The notes under the pieces were generated by a model. The model saw only the letters and a program-made list of their open reading frames with translations. It was not told the DNA's origin and ran no database searches. Of a stretch of DNA of 48,673 nt, positions 32,071-43,652 are shown piece by piece; the stretch's first letter is position 1, and every line of letters starts with the position of its first letter. A program made the translations under genes and the position numbers. Where the stretch lies: NCBI GenBank assembly GCA_054661495.1, contig BAAFSQ010000059.1, positions 1-48,673 of the forward strand, written 5' to 3'. Source of the stretch: Zygophlyctis sp. KS116 (Eukaryota; Chytridiomycota).

Positions 32071-33143
32071 ATGCTCCAGTTTCCACCCGCCTTTTCTACC
32101 TTTTTACAGGACAATATGATATTTATTGCTGATTTAGATCAGATTCCTAGGACAATCAGAGTCAAAAAAGATATTGATATTTCAGAATTAGAAAATGATT
32201 TAAAAACAGATAGCATTAGGAAACTGGATTGGTTTCCCAACTTTTATCAATTGAATGCATCAGTCAAATTAGCTCAGAGTGCATTATATTTGAATGGATT
32301 GATATATGGGATGGATGTTACTTCTGCTGTAGCAGTGCATGCTCTTGAGATTGGTCCAAACGATCAAGTCTTAGATCTTTGCTGTGCCCCTGGAGCAAAG
32401 ACTTGTTATATTTCAGACTTGCAGGGAAATTTAGGTATTGGGACGGTCACCGGTGTTGATCTCTCAAAACAACGACTCTCGGTTTGTAAAAGTCTGACAA
32501 AAAAATATAAATTGGAAAAATGTCGATTATTTCATGCTGATGGAACTAATTTTGATGTTTATGCACCTTCAAGAGTGGGATCAACTGTTTTATTGGTAAT
32601 TTTATTTTTCTAAACTGAAAGCAATCACCAATGTGCCAAAAGGGGTTATTTATGAGGCCATTTCATGCTTGTAGGAAAATTAGAAGCGACTTACAATTGA
32701 AACATGAAGAATTATTATATGATAAAGTTTTAGTAGATGCAGAATGTACACATGATGGATCTATTTTTCACCTAATAAAGCAAGATTCACGCAATTGGGA
32801 TTCTTTGGAGAAAATCATTAATCCAGAAAAGTTGAATAATTTACAAAATCTACAAAGAAGACTATTAATGAATGGATTTCGTTTACTCAAGCCAGGAGGA
32901 ATTCTAGTCTATTCTACTTGTTCATTCTTTAAAGCTCAAAATGAAGATATTGTGTCATGGTTAATATGTTTTTGTTCAGGACAAGCAATCATTGAACGTA
33001 TACCAGACAGTGAAAAATTTCCTTTAGCACCAATTGTAGATCCAACGATCCCATGTATCAATTCTCAGTATATGATTAGATTTTCTCCCAAACATTCCAA
33101 AACTTCTGGTCTGTTTATAGCTAGAATAAGAAAAATGTGGTAA
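32071..33143 (+). CDS. NOL1/NOP2/Sun-family RNA cytosine-C5 methyltransferase
   Basis: Exons 32071-32595 and 32622-33143 (26-nt intron ending AAG); 348 aa. SAM-binding motif I is VLDLCCAPGAKTCYISDL, preceded by the NSUN GLIYGMDVTSAVAVHAL block. Motif IV is VLVDAECTHDGSI, where the Cys is the release cysteine, and motif VI is VYSTCSFFKAQNED, with the catalytic Cys that attacks C6 of the target cytosine. The C-terminus TSGLFIARIRKM is also family-like. The AECTHDGS variant of motif IV marks a less-studied NSUN branch that I recall from plants and protists. The RNA target is unknown. There is no N-terminal RNA-binding extension. Confidence 0.92.
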
Positions 33144-33181
33144 TTTTTTAAGTTATATTTGGTTATTCTATCAAGAAGCAT

Positions 33182-34030
33182 CTATCCATAATAATCTAGA
33201 AACAAAAGTACAAAGCTAGCAACTAATAGAAATACAAAAACCCATATTCTAGCTTGACCAAACATTTCTTGAGTTTTCTTCAATTGCTTTTGTGCACCAT
33301 CCATATACTGTACTGAATCCAAAATATCAGTGTTAATAGACTCAATAACTTCTTGTTGTGCTGATAAGTGATGTGATAACGTAGATTGGAGCGTAGAAAT
33401 CTCTTGAATAGTCTGAGTAGTCTTTACAACCTCTTCCATATCCCCTTGCAGTTTCTTTAAAAGCGATTCATTTTCTCGTTCGAGAATCATGCGTTTGTCA
33501 TCATTTAAATCCTGGACAAGATCATCATCTTCTTCATCATCATCTTTTGAAAAAGACCTGTTAAACTGTATTGGCCTATAACTTTAATTTCAAGTATTAT
33601 ATACGCTGATATTGATCGCAATTCATTCCTCCTCTTTTGCATGTTTCCAAGTTCTGCCGAGACTTTTGAAAGCCTACTTTCAAGTATCCATACAATAGCC
33701 ATCAGATGTTGCTTAAGATGATCCGTTGAATCACAAAGTTTTGACAGAGTCTGAATTCTATTATAACAACTTTTCACCAATGTGCTCCATTGCTGATCTA
33801 ATTCATCTTTTTCATTTTCGGAAAGTCCGTTTATTCCCTGAAAGGATAAATACAACAACTTTGATTTAGAAAATTGATTTTGCAATTCTTGTACTTGATC
33901 GGCCTAAGTTTATTAGGAAATTGCATACAATCGCATTCGCTTCCAACAGAAACCCAGATTTAGGAGATTTACAACTCTTCTCAACTACATCCACTCCCAA
34001 AAACTCTAGAAACTCTAATGTGCGATTCAT
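33182..34030 (-). CDS. Syntaxin-18/Ufe1-like Qa-SNARE
   Basis: Exons 34030-33929, 33903-33605 and 33581-33182 (introns 25 and 23 nt, the second ending AAG); 266 aa. An N-terminal helical region is followed by an acidic linker (DDDEEDDD), then a SNARE motif: MILERENESLLKKL, EISTLQSTLSHHLSAQQEVI with the zero-layer Gln, and a tail anchor (WVFVFLLVASFVLLFLDYYG). The short sequence after the helix and the LFLDYY ending are as in syntaxin 18. Ufe1/Stx18 serves as the ER target SNARE for Golgi-to-ER vesicles. The ATG is the first in frame; a TCGGACAT motif sits 44 bp upstream of it. Confidence 0.9.
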
Positions 34031-34170
34031 ACTCTGTTAACCTGAACCAACAACTCACTAATTTAAAAGATAATCGGACATGTGCATTAAATATATTATA
34101 ATTCTATTTAGAAGAAATTCTACTTCTAAGAAGATTCTATCAAAATCCCACAATATATCTTCATGATTGC

Positions 34171-35233
34171 TTATGGGAACAAGATTGAGAGAAGAAATGG
34201 CAAGACTGCTGTAGACAGAAATCCTATTCCACAATAGTTTACAATAAGAATAATTGTTTCTAAACTCCATGGATCCTTTCTTGGATGGTTTTTATCAATT
34301 TTAGAAACTCTTTTCCTTAAAATTCCCCAAAATCTTTTCCAAGACAACAAAACCATCAGACCCACACCAATCCTTTTCATAAATCCTGAAAAATTCGAGA
34401 CTGACTTGACTTGCAGACCAAAAACATCAATAATTCTAGGACTGAAATATCTTGCCGACAAAACTCCAACTACAACAGAAATAAAACAAATAGAGTCAAT
34501 ATAACATGGACAATAACTTTCCGGAAGGGGTTGAAAGTGAATTACTAGAAATATTAGTACTAGTAATGTAGAATGAACTATAATTTAGAATTATTATCCA
34601 AATAATACCTTTAATAACTGAAGAATTTTCTAGGAATTCCAGTAAACTCGAAAAACTATAGTGAATTCCAACTTGAACCAAAAATCCGATTAAAATTCCA
34701 AAACCAATATCTAAAAATCCATGCATTCCTAGAGCTATTCTAGAAGATATAACTAAAAATGTAACCGAGTAGAGAAAAATCAGAATATTTATAGGGATTT
34801 GGCCATTATATATTTCTATCAGCCATCCATACAAAAATAATGCGATTGAAGTTGCATTTGCAGCATGAGTTGAAGGACAACCAAATTCCATTGAATGATA
34901 TTTTGCCACAGAATTCCTTTTAATGCTAGGAGATTGCGGTCTCGGTAAAGATAAATAATCTTTCAAATAACATGTTACAATGACTCCAACTCCCAAATTT
35001 AATACTATATTTGTCCCAAAATTCATAAATTCTCTTTGAGTTGGGAAATAAATCCAAAAAAACAGTGGAAGAATAGTTAAATAAAAAGAATGAGTTCCTA
35101 GAATGGATGCAGTCTGAAATAGAGTCAATGGAAAGAGAGTATTTAAGACATGTTGTGTGTACACTAGCAGTTTTGTTTCCTTGTAAAGTATATCAGAGAG
35201 CTGAGATCGGACCCAGGACTTCAAATTTCCCAT
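34171..35233 (-). CDS. Long-chain-base/sphingosine-1-phosphate phosphatase (PAP2 family)
   Basis: Exons 35233-34609 and 34577-34171 with a 31-nt intron; 343 aa. All three PAP2 lipid-phosphatase signatures are present in SPP form: KDYLSLPRPQSP, CPSTHAAN and SRIALGMHGFLDI, with the last His as nucleophile and the middle His as acid. About eight membrane helices surround them. The joined C-terminal part (PCYIDSICFISVVVGV and later) also fits the Lcb3/SGPP pattern. The enzyme dephosphorylates sphingoid-base phosphates in the ER membrane. An in-frame ATG at 35299 would extend it by 22 residues and overlap the divergent Atg22 gene; I prefer 35233. Confidence 0.92.
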
Positions 35234-35238
35234 GGCCA

Positions 35239-35249
35239 GGAGTCGAACC
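35239..35249 (-). promoter_or_regulatory. Isolated perfect Pol III B-box (GGTTCGACTCC)
   Basis: The minus strand reads GGTTCGACTCC inside a 4-5 bp stem, as in a tRNA T-arm. No matching acceptor, D-arm or anticodon arm could be folded around it, so it is not called as a tRNA. It lies in the 39-bp gap between the phosphatase and Atg22 starts. Confidence 0.35.
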
Positions 35250-35272
35250 TGAGACTTCAAATTTGATTCCGA

Positions 35273-36975
35273 ATGTCTGAATCGCATGAAAGTTTCCACT
35301 CTTTTACTGGTTCTAATGATAGTTTCCTGAAACGTTCTAGTATTGATAATAGTTTAGATAATGCTGCATTGTCTAAATCTTCAAAGCAGGATCCTCCAAC
35401 TTCAAAATTAGAAATGACTGCTTATTATGGACTTAACATGGGAATGTCTGCTATTTGTCAAATTGGTCCGGTCATGTAATTTTAATGCTTTTAAAACTAG
35501 ACTATTTCCAATTATTCTGGATTCCTTATCTGCAAAAATAGGAACTTATACAATCAATGGCATTGAATACCCTTGTACTCTAAAGGAAACGCTGATAGAT
35601 AATGGTACGATTGCTCCAAAATCTTCTCCGTCTTGTCAGTTTTTATTTATGGGAAGTAAGTTGGACACTGCATCTTTTGCGAATTTTGTAACTGCATTTT
35701 CCGTTTTTATTCAGGCGTTTTTGTATATTTCTGTGGCTTCTTTTGGGGATTATGGAGTTTGGAGAAAGAAATTACTAGTCAATTTTGGATTTATTGGGAT
35801 TTTATCTTGTTTATTCATGCCTGTAGCTTATGAACCTTCTTTATACTGGATAGCAGCACTAGTTGTAATGTCTATAAATATTTTTCAAGGTGTTTCATAT
35901 GTGTTTTTAGATGGATTTTTTCCTCTGCTAACAAGAAATGATCCAGATGTTAAAAAAGGAAAAATATCATTTGATAGTAAGGGTAATTCTATTCAAGCTT
36001 TTGGTTTTGTAACTGGGAATATAACTGGAATAACATTTCTAGCAATAACTCTATTGGTCTTGAATTTTTTCCCTCAGAATTCAATCATGGTTGCTCAAAT
36101 AATGGTTGCAGTTTGTGGGATATGGTGGTTATTTTGGTTGATTTTTGCAGCTATTTATCTACAACCAAGACCAGGTCCTCCGCTTCCAGATGGACAGTCA
36201 AATTTTATTCTATTTTCATGGATTACAGTTTGGAATACTTTTTGTAAATGGAGGAAAATTCCCAATACTTTTCTATTTCTTTCTTCTTTTTTCATGTATA
36301 CTGATGCATTACATACGCTTGCTCAAGAAGCAATACTTTTTTGTACGCATGAACTAGATATGTCTGTTCAAGAGGCTTTGGTCATTGGAATTGTTTTTCC
36401 GATATCTGGAATATGCGGAAATATTGTTCTACTTTATGTGCAACGACTATTTAGGATTTCCACAAAGGGAATGCTTTTTGGATTGCTCATAGTTTGTAAT
36501 TTCTTTATCTAATCATAAAGTGACTTTAATTCCTTGTTACGCTCTTATAGGTATATATAGTGATCGTTTTGGTCTCGTACATAAATGGGAGGCATACTTG
36601 ATTGCATGGTAATTTCGAATATCTTGTTTAACATATAGCACTGGCTTTATATTTGGACCTATTCAGTCTTTTGGAAAAGTCTTATTCGCTGAAATAATTC
36701 CTGAGGGATCAGAATCTGAATTCTTTGCTCTTGCCGCAATTGTAGACCGTGGTAGCTCATGGATTGGTCCTATATTGGTTGGAGCAGTCACAAATGCATT
36801 AAATATTCGATATGGAATGGCATCAATATCCATATTATTCATTCTTGGACTTCCACCCTTATATTTTGTCGATGTGAAAAAAGGAATCAGAGACGCTCGC
36901 TCATACGCCAATCATATTTTGGAAACCTCTGATGCAGTATTTTCAGAGAATGATTCTTTTTTAGTTAATGTTTAA
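35273..36975 (+). CDS. Atg22-family vacuolar amino-acid effluxer (MFS-like)
   Basis: Exons 35273-35475, 35501-36495, 36521-36608, 36639-36975 (introns 25, 25, 30 nt; the second ends AAG); 540 aa. After a hydrophilic N-terminus come about twelve membrane helices. Family blocks: SFGDYGVWRKKLL, FQGVSYVFLDGFFPLLTRND, QAFGFVTGNITG, GIWWLFWLIFAAIYLQPRPG, NTFLFLSSFFMYTDALHTL, IYSDRFGLVHKWE, DRGSSWIGPILVGAVTNA and PPLYFVDVKKGIRDA. These match Atg22, which exports amino acids from the vacuole after autophagic breakdown. The direction and substrate here are by family only. Confidence 0.92.
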
Positions 36976-37060
36976 GTGTCCATATTCTTTCTAATAGAAA
37001 TCTTTAGTTTTCAAATAATTCCCGCTTCAATGACATCACTGACCTTAAAATCATTTTTAA

Positions 37061-40000
37061 ATGTCTGATCAACCTTCCTATGCCGATGATAATCCAATTT
37101 TATCTGATAATGCTAATTCAGTAGATTTCCAAGGATTGTCCGAAAATCAAGGAATAACCGAACCAAATCTTGCTGACAGACTAAAGAATCTTCCGCCTCT
37201 ACCAGTTGCGGAACCCGTTGCTGCTGTGGAGCAATCAGAAGTGGATGATTCAAAAATATTGATTGGTATTCCTCCTAAATCTGGAGCAATTAATAACTCT
37301 CAGTTAGAGCTAATTGAGGACATTTCAACGCCGATGGACAGAGATCGTTTGTCCGACTATACTGAAAGGTCAAACATTAATTCTGCTTTTGAATTTACCA
37401 ATGAAATTATTCAAGATGAGCCCTCTCAAAGAATAGCAAATGATCCTAATAATTTAGACGAAGATTATTCATTGATGGATGCAAATCATGTATGTTTTAG
37501 CCAAAATTTAATTGAAAGCCATTGATGAAGCGAGTCCAAGATGCTCTCAAGACTCAATTGTCAGAACACTACGAAAAGCTATCGCTTGAAATTCGTGACA
37601 AGGAAGAGGCAGCAAAGAAGATCACAAAACAAAGAGAGCAAATTGGTATTGAATTGTATACTGTTCAAGAGCAGCTAGCTCGATTACAGGCCACTCTTGA
37701 AGGGGCAGAAGATAATTACGGAGTTATCAGAAATTTGCGAGAAGAAGCAGAAAGAGCGAGAAAGCATTATTCCGAACAATATAATCTCAAACAAGAGAAA
37801 CTAAAAAATCAAACAAAAAATAGTAATGATATCTTGAAATGATATAATAGTGGAAAATCACAAACAGGAACTTGAAAAAATTTCACGATCGATTAAGCAA
37901 GTTGATGTTTATAGCGAAGAACTCAAGTCCAAAATTATGGTTGCTAAAAGAACTACTTTAAAGGCAGAAGATGATCTAGTTCATCAAGAAACGGAAAAAC
38001 GTAGGCAGGTAAGACTTTTTAAGACTTATTGGATAGGATTACTTTATTGATCGCTTAACTGAGCAATTGCGCAGACTCCAAGAAAAAAGGGCCCTATATG
38101 AGACACAATTGAATGCCCAGCAAAAAGAAACTCAGGCTGCTCAGCAAACTCTTCATGATGCTGCTACTGAAATGGAGGTAAATTGAGTAAAAATATTAAA
38201 CATAGGCGATTCAATTCGAAAAGAGACAACTTTTACAGCAATGGAGAAGTTCTGTGATCGGTCTGCAGAGAAGAGACGAAGTTATACACCAAGTTCAGTC
38301 TGGAATATCGTAATATCTATCCGTTTTAAAAGATAGTAAAAATGAAGAAACAATTTCTTCTATTGACTGTGAATTATCAGGATTCCAAAGATCTCTTCGA
38401 AAATCTCAAGAAGAGTCAGAGACTCTTTTAGGAATTTTAAACAAATTGGAAAGTGAAATTGAGCATGTTAAGAAGCAAACAATGATATTAAATGATCAAA
38501 AGGATAAATTAAGAGAATCCTACCAAATGTATTCAAAGAGTCTTGAGCAAACCGAAAAGGAATTGCAAAATGTTATGGAAGAAAGAAATGCCGTTTTGTC
38601 AGAAATCAATGCTTCAATGAAGATGCAACAAAAATTAACACACAAGAATCAGAATCTTGAAAATGAAATATCTGAATGCCTTCAGCAACAACTATCTGCT
38701 GAAAAGGGAGCTCAGAATTGGAAAAAAACCGGCTTGCGTCTGCGTAACATCATCCATGAAAAAGAAAACAGTATCGCAACAACGGAAAACGAAGTCTCTC
38801 GTACCAGATTGGAAATTTTGACGTATTCAGACAAACTTGAATCCATAAAAATGGAAAATCAGCGAATTCAAAACGAATGTTCGTTGAAGCTTCAGTTGAT
38901 TGAAAAATACGATCTAGAATTCAAAAGAGGGCAAGATAATCTTTCAAAAAAATCAACAGAGTTGGATATATTGAATAAGAAATTAAAACAGCTAATTGAT
39001 GGCGAGACAGATGAAAACAATTCTGGACCATTAGAGGCAACTATAAGAAATTTGACCAATTCAATTAAAGCAAAAGAGAATGAATGCAACCAGCTATCAC
39101 AATATTGGCTAAGATCTCAAAATGAGTTGGTAAACTTGACAAAAGAAATTGCAGATTTTGTTGAAGAAACGCAAGATTTAAAAATGAAACATACGGTTTT
39201 ATCTCGAAAGAAAATGATTGTAAACAGTAATTTATATCTTGATAATTACATTAGGTTCATTTGAATCAGAAGAAAAGCAAATTAAAGAATATCAATCCAA
39301 TATCAGAAAACTTCAAAATGATATGGTCAAGATTAATATTTTACTGTCAAAGCAATCATCAATTCAATCTCAATTGGAAGAAAATAATTTAGAACTAGAG
39401 CAAGAATTTAGAGCAAAACTAAAGGTTTTTTAAATTGATCAATTGATAATTAGACTGCAGAATTAGAATCTGTACGCCTAGAGCAAAAAATTGAAGAAGT
39501 TAAGACTGATCGAGAAAAAGCATTGATAGGACTCATTGAATCAGAGTAATTATTTTGTATTAATCATAGACGGCAAATTATGTTATGGGAGAAAAAGATT
39601 CAATTAGCAAAAGAAACCCATGCAGCATTGGATGTTAATGCTGGATCAACAGAGGTCAAAGAAATGTCTCTAGAAATACATCGAATGAATCTCAGACTAG
39701 CCTCGATGTATAAATTACAAGAGAAAATGATTGCTGAAATGGAAAAAGCGGTTTTTAGACGGGATTCTATTGCAACTAAAGGGAAATTAAGAGGAAAACA
39801 TCAAGGTCCTGGCAGTTTACAAAAAGCAATTGCAGATTTAAAAAAGAATATTAAAACAACTATTTCGGATATTCAAGAATGCGAAAACGGTAAATTACAA
39901 GAATTCATATCAAGATGTACAATCTTTAGAAAACTCTAGAGATGATATTCAATCCCAAATTGAAGAAGCAAAATCATCTTTTATTACGCTGGAAGAAAAG

Positions 40001-40375
40001 GAAAAAGAGCTTGAGCAGACTTTACAAAATCAATTATTTAGAAAAGATCTTGTAAGTTTTAAATTTATAATATTAGAGTTTAACTGAAACACTTCTTCAC
40101 CAAAAACACCAAAGACGATACCGTGATTTACAACAAGGGAAATATGCTGCCTTGAGTCTTGAAGAAGAAGGTAGAATGCAAGAATACAATAAAGCAAATC
40201 AAAAATTAAAAAAAATTGAATTGCTCATGGACAAAATTCAAGTAAATTTCAAAATTTAATTATTTAGGCTGAAACTGATGATAAATTACAGACTGAATTA
40301 AATGCATTAAAGAGCATGTTAAAATCTGGGTTTAAGGAAATTCAATCTAGCATTAACAGTGATTTGACAGCTTAA
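37061..40375 (+). CDS. CCDC40: Axonemal ruler protein CCDC40
   Basis: Twelve exons: 37061-37489, 37519-37822, 37851-38008, 38037-38177, 38206-38309, 38337-39226, 39255-39424, 39454-39545, 39570-39889, 39915-40051, 40077-40241, 40268-40375; introns 24-29 nt. The 1005-aa product has a disordered acidic N-terminus (1-140), then an almost continuous coiled coil. CCDC40 signatures are ANHPLMKRVQDALK, EQLARLQATLE, DRLTEQLRRLQE, FEKRQLLQQWRSSVIGL and ERQIMLWEKKIQLAKE. With CCDC39 it forms the 96-nm ruler that positions inner dynein arms and nexin links on doublet microtubules. Introns 1 and 9 end in AAG. Loss of this gene abolishes normal ciliary motility in other species. Confidence 0.95.
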
Positions 40376-40465
40376 CAAGCCGCTTGCCGTGGAATTCCCA
40401 CACCTGTCAATGTCAAATAAACCTTTTATAGATCAGTTGATTCTTGACATTTAAAAAAACTAAAA

Positions 40466-41531
40466 ATGGCTGATAAAAGCGATAAGGGAAGTAAAAAGAC
40501 TGACAATGGAAAAAAGAATCAAACTGATGTCCGAACGAGTCTGACTGATTCTTCTACCTTTTCTTATGAGGTTCCTATTCCTGGTGCTACTCCAGAGACT
40601 ATTAAAATGTCATCTGCAACTGGGACGACTCAAAGATCTTGGGGACAAGAGCATGTCCAACAATCCATTGTTCATCTCGAACAAATTGTAATTTCTTAAT
40701 CTAAATTTCTAATATTCAGTTGAGAGAAATTGTATTTGAATTTATCAGAGAATGCCATTATCAGGAAATAGATTATGAAGCAAATCTCTTTCAAAGACTT
40801 TCAATGATTGATCCAAATATATCATCATGGGTAAAACTTCCTGTAAAGAATATATCAATGATGGAATCAATTCCCTTGTTAGCGGAAGATATGATTACTC
40901 GTCTACAATCTTCAAATTGGATGGGGATGGATGATCGACAGGAACTATTAAAGACTGTCATGGTTCAAATAAAAGGGATCTCTATGCCATGTTTGGACAT
41001 GCTTATACAAGAGTCTCAAAGATTGGATTCTCTTGATTTCGTAAAGACTAAACAGTCTAAATTACTGCGATTGAGTGATTTTGTTGTGAAAATTCGAGGA
41101 ATGATGCAGCAATGGTAATTTATTAATAATAATTTTAGGATTGATGTCTCTGTTCCTGGATTTATGGGTGGAGTACAGGGGGCTAGTGTGATCCCTCATC
41201 CTTCAGTTGATCTTTTAGATTCCCAAATGCACTTGATTGCGCGAGTAGCAATTCCCGGACTCAAGAATGAACAAGTTTTTGTATCAATCTTGAATCAAGG
41301 GAATCAATTAGAAATTTCTGGTGAATCTCCTCTTCTTATGGAAAAGCCATTTCAAAATGAAGTAAATATTTTATAAATTTAAAAATATAGATTCCATTTG
41401 GTAAATTCAAGAGATTGATAAAATTACCATTCAAGGTAGAAGAAAAGTCTTATGATGCATCTGTAAACCTTGGTATTTTGACGATAAAAATGAAAAAGGC
41501 TGGATGTACAAAAGTTGATATTGGAGTTTGA
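40466..41531 (+). CDS. HSP20/alpha-crystallin-domain protein with unusual N-terminal helical region
   Basis: Exons 40466-40687, 40720-41114, 41139-41361, 41391-41531 (introns 32, 24, 29 nt); 326 aa. The Lys-rich N-terminus is disordered. Residues about 60-205 form a charged helical region (LREIVFEFIRECHYQEIDYE onwards) with no family match. The last 110 residues read as an alpha-crystallin/p23-type beta-sandwich: DSQMHLIARVAIPGLKNEQV, LEISGES, FGKFKRLIKLP and the final LGILTIKMKKAG. Typical HSP20s are half this length. Co-chaperones with such domains take part in axonemal dynein assembly, and the gene is 90 bp after CCDC40, but that role is a guess. Confidence 0.72.
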
Positions 41532-41536
41532 ATGAC

Positions 41537-42352
41537 TTAAAAACTTGCTGCTGATCTATTAAACGTCCCTTTAACTAGGAAATTTTGAGAATTTCCATCA
41601 TCAATAACCTGTCCTTTTTCATCCTTTTTAACAAATATTGATTCCAATACTGCAGTTTTAGAATTCGGACCCATTCCAAAAGGTAAATCCTTACCTGATA
41701 AATTTGGAAGAGACATATTGATTTTTTTACTAGAATTATCCTTTTTCTTGATTGGTTCTTGTGAATCTCCCTTTCTTTTTTTAGACTTGCCTTGTCTTGC
41801 ATGAATTTTATCTAATAAATTTTGAATTTCTAATGAATCTGTTGTATAAATTGGAACTAGAGAGTCAATTTTATACTCTTTTCCACAAACTAAACAGTTT
41901 GATTCCTTTACATTTTGAATTGCCAGTTCGGACACTACACAACCACAAGGAGGAAAAATAAATTTAAAAGTTCCATTCATTTCCTTTTGAGTGATTGGGC
42001 ACATAAAAGGACTACATTTCAATGCACCTTCTTTAGCTGTTGAAGACGATAATAATGTAGAATTATCTTTAGAATTGAAGAGAGGATTTGCAGTTAATTT
42101 AAGATTTGTAAAGTCCTTTATACTTTTAATATTTTCCAATTCCATTTCTCTATCTCCCATGAGCCATTCAAGAACTGCTTCCTTGTTAAAGAGTCTTCCA
42201 AGACCATCGGACACAATTGGAGTTTTTAAAGCGACTTGAGAAAGAAAACAAGTTTGAAATTTATCTTGTGAGTCCGAACCTCCCTTTGCTGCCTTCTTTT
42301 TAGTCTTTACCATTTCAGCTCTCTTTGGAATTGATCCACCGTCGCAGCCCAT
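41537..42352 (-). CDS. RTF2: Replication termination factor 2 (RTF2)
   Basis: Single exon, 271 aa. It opens MGCDGGSIPKRAEMVK, the invariant RTF2 start, then LSQVALKTPIVSDGLGRLFN KEAVLEWL in two adjoining blocks. Two atypical RING-like half sites follow: CPITQKEMNGTFKFIFPPCG and CLVCGKEY. The tail is Lys-rich and disordered. RTF2 acts at stalled replication forks and was first described at the fission-yeast mating-type replication barrier. It is convergent with the HSP20-like gene; their stops are 5 bp apart. Confidence 0.95.
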   Translation of the reverse strand: MGCDGGSIPKRAEMVKTKKKAAKGGSDSQDKFQTCFLSQVALKTPIVSDGLGRLFNKEAVLEWLMGDREMELENIKSIKDFTNLKLTANPLFNSKDNSTLLSSSTAKEGALKCSPFMCPITQKEMNGTFKFIFPPCGCVVSELAIQNVKESNCLVCGKEYKIDSLVPIYTTDSLEIQNLLDKIHARQGKSKKRKGDSQEPIKKKDNSSKKINMSLPNLSGKDLPFGMGPNSKTAVLESIFVKKDEKGQVIDDGNSQNFLVKGTFNRSAASF

Positions 42353-42500
42353 TTTTCTAAAATATTTGAAACTTTGTTAAAACGCAACCTTCTGCAACAC
42401 TTCCCACCCATGCAACAAACTCTCACCCACCCAGCCAACACTTACGGTCAACCCACATATTCAACAAACAATTTATAAAACATTTCCAAAATCATAAATC

Positions 42501-43640
42501 TTAAACAGTCCTCTTCACTCTTTCAGGCTTTTCCTTTTTGATATTCTTAAATACACTTGATAATTTGATAGATTCATTCTTGGATTTAATTTCAACTGGA
42601 CTCTTGAGTGGAGACTCTCCCTTCTTCTTATCAAAAGTAACTAGACCTTTTTGTAAAAGATCACAAGCTACATCACATTTTCCTTTTATCCAGTGTGTAA
42701 AAATTCCATCCCATTCCTTTCCTAAAGATACATCATTAATAAGTACTACTACTCCATGTGTAGCAATTACAGTTTTAGCTGCAGATTTAACCATGGCTCT
42801 TATTCCTGAAACTTTAAGAGAAGTTCCCAAAACTAGTAAAATATTTGGTTTTTTTAATAAATCAGTTTGAATGTATGAAGCAATCTCATCTCCTAAACTT
42901 TAATTTTAACAATAGTACCTTTATCATGATGTTCATTATATAATACTACATCTGGTCTTAATGAACCTACAGATATTGCTCTTTTTCCTAGAGCAGATCT
43001 TACTTGTGCTTTTGAATCACAAGAAGGACAGGGAGGTGGAACTCCCTTTTTAAAATATATTTCTACATGTTCTTGAATTAATGGAAGTCTATTTGAGCAT
43101 AGAGTACACTTTACAGACTGTAAATTTCCATGTAATTGAATAATTTTACAAGTTTTCTTTGATTCCTTGTTTTCTTTATCTTTAACTAGAGCCCTTTCTT
43201 CCAGACCATCAATATTTTGTGTATACCATCTTAATAATGACCCTCTTTTTTCCAAATAACTTATAAAACCATGAGTTTTAGTTAGTCTAGCTTTACTACT
43301 AAGTGCCGATAACTCCCCCATAAAAGTATAAAATATTTTAGTTGACTCTGGATTTCTAAATAATGATGCATCAAACAAATCCTTTCCTTTTAATACAACG
43401 CAAGGATATCTCTTCTTGACAAGATTGTAGAGACCTTTTTCAGATCTAAAATCCTAATTCTTAGTTTTTCTTTAATACCGGAATTCCAGCGTCTACGCTT
43501 ATTCCAGCACCAGTTACGACGAGAGTTTTTTTAGACTTTTGCATTTTGACTAGCAATGCATGCCAAGAAAAGACATTCATATCATTTGCAAGAGTAAAAG
43601 GATTAAGGTTGGAAGGCTCGACCGGAGTCAAATGAATCAT
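42501..43640 (-). CDS. Sirtuin NAD-dependent deacetylase, Hst3/Hst4-like
   Basis: Exons 43640-43479, 43453-42919, 42892-42501 (introns 25 and 26 nt); 362 aa. The Rossmann motif GAGISVDAGIPDFRS is split exactly by the first intron. Then come YTQNIDGLE, the catalytic His in IQLHGN, a zinc site of two CxxC pairs (CTLCSNR and CPSCDSK), LRPDVVLYNE and LGTSLKVSG. The LRPDVVLYNE wording and the extended C-terminal basic tail recall the fungal Hst3/Hst4 branch, which removes H3K56 acetylation; subclass is moderate confidence. Divergent from aladin across 221 bp that contain TCGTG repeats and duplicated TGACTCTTACGT boxes. Confidence 0.92.
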
Positions 43641-43652
43641 TTCAGTGGATTT

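Noticed and set aside
35217-35260. tRNA gene on the minus strand suggested by a perfect T-arm
   Set aside because: No matching acceptor stem, D-arm or anticodon arm could be found around it; kept only as an isolated B-box.
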